Source: SKVR01 sp041642035
Lineage (GTDB): Bacteria > Bacteroidota > Bacteroidia > Bacteroidales > UBA7960
Reading direction: 5' to 3'
DNA: 64,000 nt
NCBI GenBank assembly: GCA_041642035.1
Contig: JBEPXC010000001.1
Location: forward strand, 1-64,000
Positions 8,094 through 17,541 of the stretch are shown here, one piece after another (within the stretch, counting starts at the first letter, position 1; each line of letters begins with the position of its first letter). Below the pieces are notes generated by a model. That model worked only from the letters and a program-made list of their open reading frames with translations, ran no database searches and had not been told where the DNA came from. Both the position numbers and the translations under genes were made by a program.

Positions 8094-11030
8094 GTGCATA
8101 CTGCTCACACATTTTACAGCCTCTTATATGGCACCCTCTCGCCCGAGGCATTGGTGGAAAACGCCGCTGCCCGGGGAATAGAAACCCTTGTGCTTACCGA
8201 CATCAACAACACCAGTGCAGTGTTTGATTTTGTAAAAGCATGCATCAAACACACCATCAAACCAGTGGTAGGTATGCAGGCGCGAAACGGCGACCAGCTG
8301 CTGTACACCTGTATTGCACGAAGTCACGAAGGTCTGCGCGAAATAAACCAGTTCCTTTCCGAATACAACCTGGCTCAAAAACCCCTACCTGACCAGGCTC
8401 CACCTTTTGAGCATGTGTTTGTACTCTATCCTCCGGGCACCAAAGACCCGGGCATGCTGGCCGAACATGAGTTCCTGGGTATTGAACCTGCACAGGTAAG
8501 CCAGACCATCTACAAACTCTTTCAGGATTACCCGCATAAACTGGTGGCCCAATCTTCATCATGTTATACCCACCCCGATGATCATGCCCTGCACACCCAT
8601 CTGCGTGCCATCGATCACAACATACTGCTCAGCCAGCTTACAGTGCAGATGCAGGCATCTCCAAATAGCGTACTCCATAGTCCCGACACCCTGCAAAAGC
8701 TCTACCGCGACTGCCCTACCCTGCTGCACAATTCCGCAAAGCTGCTGGATCAGTGCAGCTTCGATTTTGATTTCAAGGCTCCGAAAAACAAAAAAGTATT
8801 CACCTCCGACCGCTACAACGACCGCCTGCTCCTGAGCAAACTGGCTCTCGAAGGACTCGAATACCGCTACGGCCGCAACAACAAAGAGGCCATCAAGCGT
8901 ATGCAAAAAGAACTCGAGGTGATCGACAAACTGGGCTTCTCATCGTATTTCCTCATCACCTGGGATATCATCCGCTACTCTATGTCCAGAGGCATGTACC
9001 ATGTAGGCCGTGGCAGTGGCGGCAACAGCATAGTAGCCTACTGCCTGCGCATTACCGATATCGACCCCATTGAGCTCGACCTCTATTTCGAGCGTTTCAT
9101 CAACCCACAACGCACCAGTCCGCCCGATTTCGACATCGACTACTCCTGGCAGGACCGCGACCACATACAGGACTACATCTTCAAACGCTACGGCCGCCAT
9201 CATACCGCACTGCTGGGCACCATTAACACCTTTCGCGATCGCTCAGTGATTCGTGAAATGAGTAAGGTATACGGCTTACCCAAACATGAGATTGATGCCC
9301 TGGTAAAAAACCCCACCACGGCCAAAGGAGACCCCGTAGTAGAAAAAATTCTCTCCTACGGTGCCCGTATCCTGGATTTCCCCAACCACCGGAGCATTCA
9401 CGCCGGAGGCGTGCTGGTGTCGGAAAAGCCAATCTACTACTACACGGCTCTCGACCTCCCCCCTAAGGGTTTCCCTTCTACCCAGTGGGATATGTATGTT
9501 GCCGAAGACATCGGGTTTGAAAAGCTCGATATCCTGAGTCAGCGGGGCATTGCCCATATACAGGAAGGGGCAGAACTGGTGCAGCAGAACAAAGGGATCA
9601 AAATTGATGTACATCAGGTGGACAAGTTTAAGAAAGACCCTGAAATAAACCAACGGCTGTATCATGGTGAGGCTATTGGCTGCTTCTATATTGAATCACC
9701 GGCCATGCGCCAGTTGCTCAAAAAGCTCAAATGCAACGATTACATCCGCCTGGTGGCTGCCAGTTCCATCATCAGGCCGGGGGTGGCCAAATCGGGCATG
9801 ATGCGCGAATACATCAAGCGGTTTCACAACCCCGATAGTGTTAAATACCTGCACCCCACCTTTGAGCAACACCTGGGCGAGACCTATGGTGTGATGGTTT
9901 ACCAGGAAGATGTGATCAAGATCAGCCATCATTTTGCCGGACTGGGACTCGACGACAGCGACATCCTACGAAGGGCAATGTCGGGCAAGTTTCGCTCCAG
10001 GACAGAGTTTCAGCGTATCCGCGACAATTATTTTGAATCCTGCAAACAGAAAGGACACCCGCAGGCGCTGAGCGAGGAAGTATGGCGACAGATAGAATCC
10101 TTCTCCGGCTATGCATTCTGCAAGGCACACTCGGCCTCGTATGCCGTGGAGAGCTACCAGAGTCTTTTCCTGAAAACCTATTATCCCGATGAGTTTCATG
10201 TGGCGGTAATCAACAATTTTGGTGGATTTTACAATACCCGGGTATATGTAAATGAAGCCCGCCGCTTTGGCGCCACCATTCACCTGCCCTGCATCAACCA
10301 CAGCGTAAGCAAAACAAGCCTTCGCAACCGGGATGTTTACCTGGGCTGGCAACACATCAAAGGGTTAGACACAAGCCTTGCCATAGCCTTATGCCGTGAA
10401 AGAGAACAAAACGGCCTCTACAAAAGTCTTCAGGATTTCATAAAGCGCACCGCCCCGGGCATAGAACAGCTGCTGTTGCTCATCCGTTGCAATGCATTTC
10501 GTTTTTGCGGCAAAACCAAGAAGGAGCTGATGTGGGAAGCTCATTTCCTGCTGGCAAAACAACCGCAGCGACAAGCAACACCCGCTATTTTCGAACAGGA
10601 AGAAAAGACCTTCCAGCTGCCACCCCTGCAGCACAATGCCCTCGAAGATGCCTACGACGAAATGGAGTTGCTGGGCTTTCCCCTCACGCTCTCGCGCTTT
10701 GATATGCTCAAAACAAACTATCGCGGAGACACCCATGCCTCGGAACTGATGGTTAAACTGGGACGAAAAGTTCGTATGCTGGGCGATCTCGTTACCATTA
10801 AGTATGTGCATACGGTAAAAAAAGAGTGGATGCATTTTGGCTGCTTCTTTGATGAGAAAGGAGAGTTTTTTGACACGGTGCACTTCCCTCCTTCGCTCAG
10901 GCAATTCCCCTTCACAGGCCAGGGGGTGTATCTTATTGAAGGCAAGGTAGTGGAAGAATTCGGATATCCCTCGGTGCAGGTGGAGAAACTGGGAAGGCTG
11001 CCGTTTAAAGCAGACCAAAGAATGGAGTGA
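8094..11030 (+). CDS. DNA polymerase III alpha subunit, short DnaE form
   Basis: 978 residues from a GTG start (no in-frame ATG fits; homologues begin close to the HTxYSLxYGTLSPE motif seen at residues 5-18). Order of domains: PHP domain, C-family polymerase core with GRGSGGNS (about 306-312) and the catalytic aspartates of PDFDID (D345, D347), helix-hairpin region, and a C-terminal OB-like domain. It is clearly shorter than replicative Bacteroidota DnaE and lacks the tau-binding tail. In this phylum the short form is usually an extra, possibly error-prone polymerase, often near dinB or imuB genes; none is visible here. The PHP domain looks divergent, so proofreading cannot be assumed. Confidence 0.93.
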   Translation: MHTAHTFYSLLYGTLSPEALVENAAARGIETLVLTDINNTSAVFDFVKACIKHTIKPVVGMQARNGDQLLYTCIARSHEGLREINQFLSEYNLAQKPLPDQAPPFEHVFVLYPPGTKDPGMLAEHEFLGIEPAQVSQTIYKLFQDYPHKLVAQSSSCYTHPDDHALHTHLRAIDHNILLSQLTVQMQASPNSVLHSPDTLQKLYRDCPTLLHNSAKLLDQCSFDFDFKAPKNKKVFTSDRYNDRLLLSKLALEGLEYRYGRNNKEAIKRMQKELEVIDKLGFSSYFLITWDIIRYSMSRGMYHVGRGSGGNSIVAYCLRITDIDPIELDLYFERFINPQRTSPPDFDIDYSWQDRDHIQDYIFKRYGRHHTALLGTINTFRDRSVIREMSKVYGLPKHEIDALVKNPTTAKGDPVVEKILSYGARILDFPNHRSIHAGGVLVSEKPIYYYTALDLPPKGFPSTQWDMYVAEDIGFEKLDILSQRGIAHIQEGAELVQQNKGIKIDVHQVDKFKKDPEINQRLYHGEAIGCFYIESPAMRQLLKKLKCNDYIRLVAASSIIRPGVAKSGMMREYIKRFHNPDSVKYLHPTFEQHLGETYGVMVYQEDVIKISHHFAGLGLDDSDILRRAMSGKFRSRTEFQRIRDNYFESCKQKGHPQALSEEVWRQIESFSGYAFCKAHSASYAVESYQSLFLKTYYPDEFHVAVINNFGGFYNTRVYVNEARRFGATIHLPCINHSVSKTSLRNRDVYLGWQHIKGLDTSLAIALCREREQNGLYKSLQDFIKRTAPGIEQLLLLIRCNAFRFCGKTKKELMWEAHFLLAKQPQRQATPAIFEQEEKTFQLPPLQHNALEDAYDEMELLGFPLTLSRFDMLKTNYRGDTHASELMVKLGRKVRMLGDLVTIKYVHTVKKEWMHFGCFFDEKGEFFDTVHFPPSLRQFPFTGQGVYLIEGKVVEEFGYPSVQVEKLGRLPFKADQRME

Positions 11031-11537
11031 CATGCTGGGATCTCACGCCCCTCTTTGGTGCGTAAGATGCAAATAATGATAGAGGGTGAGCAGGATTAAA
11101 GATTCTACATATTCATATCTTTCTTCTACTTTTCCCTTAATGGAAAAGTAGCAAAAGATCAAGGCTGCCGATATTTTCCGACAAGTCTGAAGTTCACTCC
11201 GCTGGAAGTTTGAATGTCCCGCAAACTAAATTTTATTCATTGAACTTTATCTCGTGCTTTGCGGAACTGCAAACTTCCCAAAAAGCTCCGTTTCACTTCG
11301 ACTTGTTACCGGAAAAGATCGAAGGCCGGAAAGGGGGCAGTGCAATTAAAATCTGTGTTATCTATTTAATCTGTGGTTAAATAATGATCTCTTCTTTGGC
11401 AATGCCTGACGCCACAAACCAGCACTGCACCCTTCCCTCCCTTCCTGAATCGCTGTTCAGGATGACCGGGAGGGTCCCCGAAGGGGGGTTGGGTCAAAAT
11501 CTGTGGTTAAAAAATGATCTCTTCTTTTAGAATTCAA
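11031..11537. other. Intergenic stretch with dispersed repeats
   Basis: 507 bp without a gene. It holds one copy of a long palindromic repeat (11161-11320) and a palindromic CCTTCCC/GGGAGGG element (about 11436-11490) that recurs near 21.0, 23.2, 23.8 and 27.6 kb. AATCTGTG-GTTA(A)AxAATGATCTCTTCTTT appears twice (about 11378 and 11500). Confidence 0.7.
11161..11320 (-). repeat. Long palindromic dispersed repeat, copy A
   Basis: Its reverse complement aligns with 23370-23560 over the arms GGTAACAAGTC..GTGAAACGGAGC, AAGTTTGCAGTTCCGCAA, GCGG(A/G)ACATTCAAACTT and AGCGGAGTGAACTT..GACTTGTC. The outer ends of one copy resemble each other in inverted orientation (ACAAGTC..GT..CGGAGC), so the element is an imperfect giant hairpin. 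No coding capacity. Confidence 0.75.
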
Positions 11538-11538
11538 C

Positions 11539-11570
11539 TTGAAAATGGGTCATAAATAAACTAACTTTGC
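11539..11570 (+). promoter_or_regulatory. Promoter of the antitoxin/toxin remnant unit
   Basis: TTG at 11539-11541 is followed after 20 nt by TAACTTTGC (11562-11570), a good match to the Bacteroidota TTTG-N19-21-TAnnTTTG promoter. Transcription would begin near 11577, about 40 nt before the chosen ATG at 11618. Confidence 0.6.
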
Positions 11571-11617
11571 TTCTATCAGCAATGTCCAATTACTATTTGA
11601 CAATCATTACAAATGCA

Positions 11618-11827
11618 ATGAAAACAGATGATATAATTCTGGTAAAACCAGCCAACAAGAAAGAGATGGATGTAATAGTAGCTTTTCTGAACGCATTAAA
11701 TATTGAATTTAAAGCTGCAGAAGAGAGTCTGTATGATCAGGAGTTTGTTGACAAGATCAATAAAAGCAGACAACAGGTGAAAGAAGGGAAGACTGTAAAA
11801 ATATCGCTTGATGACATATGGAAATAG
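11618..11827 (+). CDS. Antitoxin-like small protein (type II TA)
   Basis: 69 residues from the ATG at 11618. Longer frames start at a TTG or ATG that lies inside or next to the promoter, so they are unlikely. The sequence MKTDDIILVKPANKKEMDVI..LNALNIEFK, a middle helix (YDQEFVDKINKSRQQ) and the closing KTVKISLDDIW resemble antitoxins found beside RelE/YoeB-type toxins in Bacteroidota. The C-terminal segment would wrap the toxin. The stop overlaps the start of a toxin-like frame (ATGGAAATAG), the usual TA spacing, but that toxin frame is broken. The gene may thus be an orphan antitoxin. The family call is from pattern memory and moderate. Confidence 0.72.
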   Translation: MKTDDIILVKPANKKEMDVIVAFLNALNIEFKAAEESLYDQEFVDKINKSRQQVKEGKTVKISLDDIWK

Positions 11828-11895
11828 AATATGCAGAACAGGCTGCTGAAGATTTAAAGTATTGAAATAAAACGCATGTGAAAATCCTTCCGCAC
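11818..11895 (+). pseudogene. RelE/YoeB-like toxin remnant with premature stop
   Basis: A frame starting at 11818 overlaps the antitoxin stop and reads MEIEYAEQAAEDLKY, the typical N-terminus of Txe/YoeB-type toxins, and then hits TGA at 11863-11865 where homologues have Trp (TGG). Reading through the stop gives NKTHVKIL and then similarity fades. One G-to-A change plus loss of the rest of the gene explains this. No active toxin can be made. Confidence 0.6.
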
Positions 11896-12252
11896 AGAAT
11901 AGCTACTACCTACAATATAATCCATATCTTATTTTATAGTCAATTTTGTCAATATTTCACTTAATTTATCCTTAAGTAAATATTTTCCCTGCTTAGTCTT
12001 GGCCTGGCTATGGTTACCTGCCTGATAATGATGTATCTTCTGGGCCTGAACATCTCATAAATACACTCTATACGCCCAAGGCTGTGTACACCCGACTCTA
12101 ATCCTTATCCGACTGTCCTCTCCCGAACACCAGATGTTCATTATCAGTCACTTTACCCCTCAGGTATAATTTATTAAAATCCTACATTATAATATATTAT
12201 GTGTTTTGGCATAATATTTATGTGCTCTATTGCTAAAAAAAGCAAAATTCCA
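11896..12252. other. Intergenic stretch, about 360 bp
   Basis: AT-rich, without a recognisable gene or clear hairpin. The last 54 bp are open in the permease frame (from an ATG at 12199) but lack coding character, so I leave them out of the permease. Confidence 0.5.
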
Positions 12253-14661
12253 ATGGTAAAATATAACGTAGGATTGGCCTTTCGCAATCTAAGGAACAAA
12301 GGGGGCTATTATGCCATTAACATAACCGGACTGGCCATTGGACTGGCCGCCTGTTTAATGATCACGCATTATGTAAAGTTTCACGAGAGCTTCGACACCT
12401 ATCAGCCCGACAGTGAAAACATTTACCGCATACAATACTCCCGATGGTCGGAAGAAGGGGGCGACAGAGTGGAGTTTGCTTCTGCAACGCCCATCATTGG
12501 TAAGGCCATGAAAGAAAACATTCCCGGCATTGAAATGCAGGGACAGGCCTTCAGGCAAGAAGGCGTTTACTCACATGAGGATCGTTTTTTTGAGGAAACA
12601 CGCGCCTTTTATGCCGAAACCGACCTGCTTACCTTGTTGGGAATCAATATCGTGGAGGGAGAAAAAATTAATGTGCTCGACAGGCCGGCAACAGCAGCCT
12701 TATCCCAATCAGCAGCCCGGAAATATTTCGGCAACGAAGCGGCCATAGGCAAAACCTTCTATCACAACAACAGGGATCTTTACGAAGTCGTGTCGGTGTT
12801 TGAAGACATCCCGGCCAACAGCCACTTCAAGGCAGATATACTCATGTCTATGGAAACCTGGAAACAGCGCAATCCCAACCTGTTTCAGCAAGGCTATATC
12901 TACAGCGGGTTTTACAACTACATAAAACTGAGCGAGAATGCCCTTCCGGATAGCATCTATCAAAAAACGGCACAATATGTAGAAAAAGAATACGGAGAAG
13001 CATTGCAGGCGGGCAAGCTTAAAATGGGTTTTGAGTTACAACCCCTGGAGGATATTCATCTGCATTCGCATCTGATGCATGAGCTGGAACTAAATGGCAA
13101 TGCCGCTTCCATAAGCTATCTTAAAATCATCGCCTGGTTCATACTGATCATCGCCTGGGTAAATTTCTTTAATCTTTCTACCATTACCTCCATCAGAAGG
13201 TTGAGAGAGATAACCATCAGAAAAGTCAACGGAGCATCCCGATGGCAGCTGTTGGTTCAACTACTCACCGAATCGGCAGTCATAAACCTCTTTGCCATTT
13301 TCGTGGCCCTGCTGTTGTTTGAGAGCATATCACCGGCATTTTTTAATTTCACTGATCTGCCCGCCAGCACTCCGGTGTGGAACCAACGGTGGGTTTACTA
13401 TCTACTCATCTTTGCCTTTATTGTAGGCACTTTCTCGGCAGGGGTGTATTCGGTAACCGGAATTCCTTCTTCGCGACTGACCGAAATGCTAAAGGGAGCA
13501 ACCAACTCCGTCAGGGGTAAAAGAACCATGCGCAAAGTGCTGCTTACCATACAGTTTGTCATTGCCATCGGACTTATAGCGGGCACCATTACCATTTTCC
13601 GGCAATATGCCCTTATCTCCGGCCAATCGCCCGGGTTTAGACTCGAAAATATGATGGTTATGAATGCCCCTTTACTCCAGGATTCGGTTGCTCTAAGCAA
13701 GTTTCAGGCTATGAAAAAGGAATTATCGCAAATTCCTGAGCTTACAGGGGTAGCCTATTCGTCTATCATACCCGGCAAGCCCAATATGTATAATCGTGGC
13801 GGCGTTTACCAGTACGGGCAGGATTACACCTCAGGTAAAAACTACAGAATAACCGACACCGACGAAAACTTCTTTAAGGTATATGGCATAAAGATTCTTG
13901 CCGGGGAAGATTTTACCGGTTATGCCGATATCGACCGGCAAAGGATTTTAATGAATGCCTATGGTGCACAGTGGATGGGCTTCGAAAGCATTGATGATGC
14001 CGTGGGCAAACAAATCGTGCTGGAAAATGAAGTACTCACCATCTCAGGTATAGTAGACGATTTCCATCAGTTAACTCCAAGGGAGGCCATTGAACCCCAG
14101 ATATTTCGTATCCCTAGGAGACATAAAGGTTATCTTACTGCCGGATTGACTACACACGATCATAATGTAGTCAAAGAGAAAGTGGAGAAAATATACAGCT
14201 CTTTTTTTCCTGCCAGTCCATTTGAAACCTTTCTCCTGGAAGACTTTTATAACAGCCAAAACCTAGGAGAAAAGAGATTTGGCGTGGTATTTCTGTTGTT
14301 TTCCATCCTGGTGATTTTAATCACCATCCTGGGATTGATGGGCCTGGCAGCCTATACGGCAGAGCAAAAGCGCAAAGAGATAGGCATCCGTAAAGTGTTG
14401 GGCGCAAATTCGCTCAGCATTTTCCAGCTTCTGTTTAAAGATTATATTTACTTGTGGATATTGGGAGCGGCCGTGGCTCTTCCAACCGCGTATATACTGG
14501 TAGAAAAATGGCTCGATTCGTATGCGGTTCGTATCTCACCCGATTACTGGTTTTATGTTATTCCACTTACCATCGTAATCGTGGTAGCACTAACAACCGT
14601 ATTCCTTCAATCCATGAAGCTTCTTAAGATGAATCCTGCAGAGAATATCAGGACAGAATAA
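12253..14661 (+). CDS. FtsX/MacB-type ABC transporter permease
   Basis: 802 residues from the ATG at 12253, which gives the usual family N-terminus (MVKYNVGLAFRNLRNKGGYYAINITGLAIGLA). Layout: first membrane helix at about 20-40; a periplasmic MacB-like domain; three helices near 285-400 with an FtsX domain containing RRLREITIRKVNGAS; a second helix near 430; a second periplasmic domain; and a second FtsX unit with QKRKEIGIRKVLGAN. This double layout is common in Bacteroidota and acts in mechanotransmission or export of peptides and lipids with a separate ATPase. No ATPase or membrane-fusion gene is adjacent, so it is an orphan permease and its substrate is unknown. Confidence 0.92.
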   Translation: MVKYNVGLAFRNLRNKGGYYAINITGLAIGLAACLMITHYVKFHESFDTYQPDSENIYRIQYSRWSEEGGDRVEFASATPIIGKAMKENIPGIEMQGQAFRQEGVYSHEDRFFEETRAFYAETDLLTLLGINIVEGEKINVLDRPATAALSQSAARKYFGNEAAIGKTFYHNNRDLYEVVSVFEDIPANSHFKADILMSMETWKQRNPNLFQQGYIYSGFYNYIKLSENALPDSIYQKTAQYVEKEYGEALQAGKLKMGFELQPLEDIHLHSHLMHELELNGNAASISYLKIIAWFILIIAWVNFFNLSTITSIRRLREITIRKVNGASRWQLLVQLLTESAVINLFAIFVALLLFESISPAFFNFTDLPASTPVWNQRWVYYLLIFAFIVGTFSAGVYSVTGIPSSRLTEMLKGATNSVRGKRTMRKVLLTIQFVIAIGLIAGTITIFRQYALISGQSPGFRLENMMVMNAPLLQDSVALSKFQAMKKELSQIPELTGVAYSSIIPGKPNMYNRGGVYQYGQDYTSGKNYRITDTDENFFKVYGIKILAGEDFTGYADIDRQRILMNAYGAQWMGFESIDDAVGKQIVLENEVLTISGIVDDFHQLTPREAIEPQIFRIPRRHKGYLTAGLTTHDHNVVKEKVEKIYSSFFPASPFETFLLEDFYNSQNLGEKRFGVVFLLFSILVILITILGLMGLAAYTAEQKRKEIGIRKVLGANSLSIFQLLFKDYIYLWILGAAVALPTAYILVEKWLDSYAVRISPDYWFYVIPLTIVIVVALTTVFLQSMKLLKMNPAENIRTE

Positions 14662-15006
14662 TACTGCAATGGCCAGGTATTATCGTTTTTTTCTAACGAA
14701 CAGGGATAACTTTACCCTATTGGAGCATTAGATTATAGACAAAAAGGCAGACGTGTCGCTGATCAAAAAAGAGGTTAATGGCCTTAGGGTTATTGGTGAT
14801 CGGGAGAGGCACAAGCCGGGGAGACAAAATTTATCGTGCGCTGGCCTAGATTTGTTGCCGCATTGCATGATTGATTTGCCCTGGTTGCAACCCCTCCATT
14901 CATCAAAGTTCATTTTCACTTTTACTTGTTCTTAATAAATTAGTATTTTTGCTCCCTGATTTAGGGCAGAGAATGGTAATCTGCCTTTGTAGTTTAAAGT
15001 AAGAAA
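14662..15006. other. Leader region of the nad operon
   Basis: 345 bp with no gene. A TATTTTTG box at 14944-14951 is the only promoter signal found. Short open frames on both strands lack coding character. Confidence 0.5.
14944..14951 (+). promoter_or_regulatory. Putative -7 box of nadABC
   Basis: TATTTTTG matches TAnnTTTG, about 56 nt before the nadA start. The nearest upstream TTG (14926-14928) is only 15 nt away, shorter than the usual spacing. Confidence 0.45.
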
Positions 15007-15918
15007 ATGTCTTTTAATAAAACCCAGGAAGAGATTCTCCGCTTAAAAGAAGAGAAAAACGCCGTTATTCTGGCTCATTATTACCAGGTTCCCGATGTTC
15101 AGGACATTGCTGATCATGTGGGTGATTCGTTTGCCCTGAGCAAGCTGGCTGCCGAACTACCTCATCCACTTATCGTTTTCTGTGGGGTGAGCTTTATGGC
15201 TGAAACTGCCAAAATACTAAGTCCTGAAAAAACGGTACTGTTGCCCGTGCCCCAGGCCGGATGCCCTATGGCAGATATGGTTACGGCACAGGATGTTATT
15301 GAGCTAAAGAATAACCACCCCGATGCTGCCGTGGTCAGTTATGTCAATTCCTCCACCGAGATAAAAGCCCTGAGTGATATCTGCTGCACATCGGCCAATG
15401 CGGTAAAAATTATCCGCTCCTTACCCCATAAGAAAATCATCTTCCTGCCCGATGAAAACCTGGGATCGTATGCGGCAAGCCAGATACCAGAAAAGGAATT
15501 TGTTCTTTTCAAGGGGTATTGTCCGGTTCATGAAGAGGTAATGGCCATCGATGTAAAAATAGCCAAAGAGTCAACCCCCGGTGCATTATTTGTGGTGCAT
15601 CCCGAATGCCGCCCTGACGTACTCCAGCAGGCTGATTTTGTCGGTAGTACCGGGCAAATGCTCAGCTTTATCGAAAAGAGTGCCCACGATTCCTTTATCG
15701 TGGGAACCGAAATGGGCATCCTGCACCCGCTGAAGAAAAAACATCCTGAGAAGAAGTTTGTAAGCCTCACACCACGTTTCATTTGCCCCAATATGAAGAA
15801 AACCGGTATTGCCCATGTGCTGAGGAGCTTACAAAATATGAGTCATCCAATAGAAATGGATAAAGAGTTAATGGATAAGGCACGTATCCCCTTGATGCGC
15901 ATGTTGGAGGTAAACTAA
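15007..15918 (+). CDS. nadA: Quinolinate synthase
   Basis: 303 residues, normal length. It condenses iminoaspartate (made by NadB) with dihydroxyacetone phosphate to quinolinate, using a [4Fe-4S] cluster. The three cluster cysteines expected from family alignments are present: C86 in QAGCPMAD, C172 in GYCPVHE and C260 in RFICPNMKKT. The N-terminal ILAHYYQVPDVQDIADHVGDS motif and VVHPECRP are also typical. It is the first gene of a nadA-nadB-nadC operon; the nadB start follows after 22 bp. It complements the other two genes to give the full aspartate-to-nicotinate-mononucleotide route. Confidence 0.98.
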   Translation: MSFNKTQEEILRLKEEKNAVILAHYYQVPDVQDIADHVGDSFALSKLAAELPHPLIVFCGVSFMAETAKILSPEKTVLLPVPQAGCPMADMVTAQDVIELKNNHPDAAVVSYVNSSTEIKALSDICCTSANAVKIIRSLPHKKIIFLPDENLGSYAASQIPEKEFVLFKGYCPVHEEVMAIDVKIAKESTPGALFVVHPECRPDVLQQADFVGSTGQMLSFIEKSAHDSFIVGTEMGILHPLKKKHPEKKFVSLTPRFICPNMKKTGIAHVLRSLQNMSHPIEMDKELMDKARIPLMRMLEVN

Positions 15919-15940
15919 ATATATACAAGCTTTGTGGCCC

Positions 15941-17497
15941 ATGAGAAGGTTCCTATTCAACAGTCAACCGAAAACTTCACACTCTTTTGATGTGATCATT
16001 GTCGGTGGTGGTTTATCGGGACTTTATACCGCCCTGTTGCTCGACCCCAAGCTCTCCGTTGCCCTGGTGGTAAAAACGCCCATCGAAAAATGCAATTCTT
16101 CGCTTGCCCAGGGAGGCATTGCGGCTGCCGTAGATAAGGAAGACGACGCTCAGCTTCATCTCGAAGATACCTTGCTGGCTGCCGCGGGTATTGCCCATGA
16201 AGAGAGCGCCAGGCTTATGGTGGTAAAAGGTCCTGCCGAGATTGCCAGGCTGGCTTCCATGGGGGTGGATTTTGATACCGATGATCAGGGAAACTGGCAT
16301 ACCACCATGGAAGGAGCTCATACCCGTGAGCGCATTCTGCATTGCGGAGGCGATGCAACAGGCCGTTTGGTAATGGAAAAATTATCGGCCCTGGTAAGAG
16401 GCAGAAAAAACATTCACCTTTTAGAGAACCATTTCCTGAGCGATATCCTCACCAGCGATCACAACAGGGCCTGTGGGATAGTGACCAACAGCGATGGTTT
16501 TAATACTTTGCTGGCACCCCATGTGGTGATTTGCACCGGGGGCATTGGAAGCATTTACCAGCATACCACCAATCGAAAAGGTACTACCGGCGATGGAATT
16601 GCTGCAGCCATGCGCGCCGGGGCACAGATGCAGGACATGGAGTTTGTGCAGTTTCATCCTACGGCCTATTATAAACCAGGGAATGCAGAATCGTTTTCGC
16701 TTATTTCAGAAGCTGTAAGGGGTGAAGGAGCTGTTTTGCGCAACTCCTCCGGCGAGGCATTTATGCAATTCAGGCATCCTATGAAAGACCTTGCTCCCCG
16801 CGATGTAGTCGCTCGTGAGATCTTCTTCGAGATGCAAAAAGAAGGATCCGATCATGTGTTCCTGGATATCACCTCCCGTTCGGCCAAATTTCTCTCACAA
16901 CGTTTTCCAACCATTTATACCTCCTGCTCTCTTGATGGTTTGAAGATGGAGCGCGACATGATACCTGTTTTGCCTGTGCAACATTATTTTATGGGAGGGA
17001 TAAAAACCAATGTTCATGCACAAACCAGTATTCCGGGTCTTTTTGCCTGTGGCGAAGCGGCCTGCACCGGGGTTCATGGTGCCAACCGTCTTGCCAGCAA
17101 TTCGTTGCTCGAATGCCTGGTGTTTGCTTCGCAGGCCGCCGGGTTTATCAACAGCCATCCTATCTCTGAACCCCATTCTCTGCCATCTGCGCAGTTCTTC
17201 GAGGCCAATACTTCGGTTGAAGATGCTGAGGAGATGAAAAATCACCTTAAGGCCTTGATGCAGAAGCACGGAGGCATTGCCCGTAATGAAACCGGATTGA
17301 AGACAGCCCTGGCTGAAGTACAAGAGATTTGCCAGGCATTAGGTCGGTCAAAATTTGAAAACCCTTCGCAAATGGAGGTATTCAATATGGCTATGATATC
17401 GGCGGAAATTCTGGTATCTGCCCTAAAAAGAAAAGAAAGCCTGGGCTCTCATTTCAGAGAAGACTATTCCTTCAAGATACACCCTTTGCAGAGCTGA
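15941..17497 (+). CDS. nadB: L-aspartate oxidase
   Basis: 518 residues. It oxidises L-aspartate to iminoaspartate with FAD. The N-terminal dinucleotide fold is clear (DVIIVGGGLSGLYTALL), followed by SSLAQGGIAAAVD, the capping domain, HPTAYY, and the substrate/FAD motifs EAVRGEGAVL and GEAACTGVHGANRLASNSLLE. A C-terminal three-helix domain follows. I chose the ATG at 15941 (MRRFLFNS); the TTG at 15932 would add three residues only. It is the second gene of the nad operon, between nadA and nadC. Confidence 0.97.
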   Translation: MRRFLFNSQPKTSHSFDVIIVGGGLSGLYTALLLDPKLSVALVVKTPIEKCNSSLAQGGIAAAVDKEDDAQLHLEDTLLAAAGIAHEESARLMVVKGPAEIARLASMGVDFDTDDQGNWHTTMEGAHTRERILHCGGDATGRLVMEKLSALVRGRKNIHLLENHFLSDILTSDHNRACGIVTNSDGFNTLLAPHVVICTGGIGSIYQHTTNRKGTTGDGIAAAMRAGAQMQDMEFVQFHPTAYYKPGNAESFSLISEAVRGEGAVLRNSSGEAFMQFRHPMKDLAPRDVVAREIFFEMQKEGSDHVFLDITSRSAKFLSQRFPTIYTSCSLDGLKMERDMIPVLPVQHYFMGGIKTNVHAQTSIPGLFACGEAACTGVHGANRLASNSLLECLVFASQAAGFINSHPISEPHSLPSAQFFEANTSVEDAEEMKNHLKALMQKHGGIARNETGLKTALAEVQEICQALGRSKFENPSQMEVFNMAMISAEILVSALKRKESLGSHFREDYSFKIHPLQS

Positions 17498-17541
17498 AGG
17501 TCCCGACCGGCTCTGCCTACAATAAACACCTGTAATGTCAG

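Noticed and set aside
12199..12252. Upstream start of the ABC permease
   Set aside because: The ATG at 12253 gives the standard family N-terminus; the extra 18 residues do not fit.
14753..14935. 60-residue open frames upstream of nadA on both strands
   Set aside because: No start context, and no coding-like composition; likely leader DNA.
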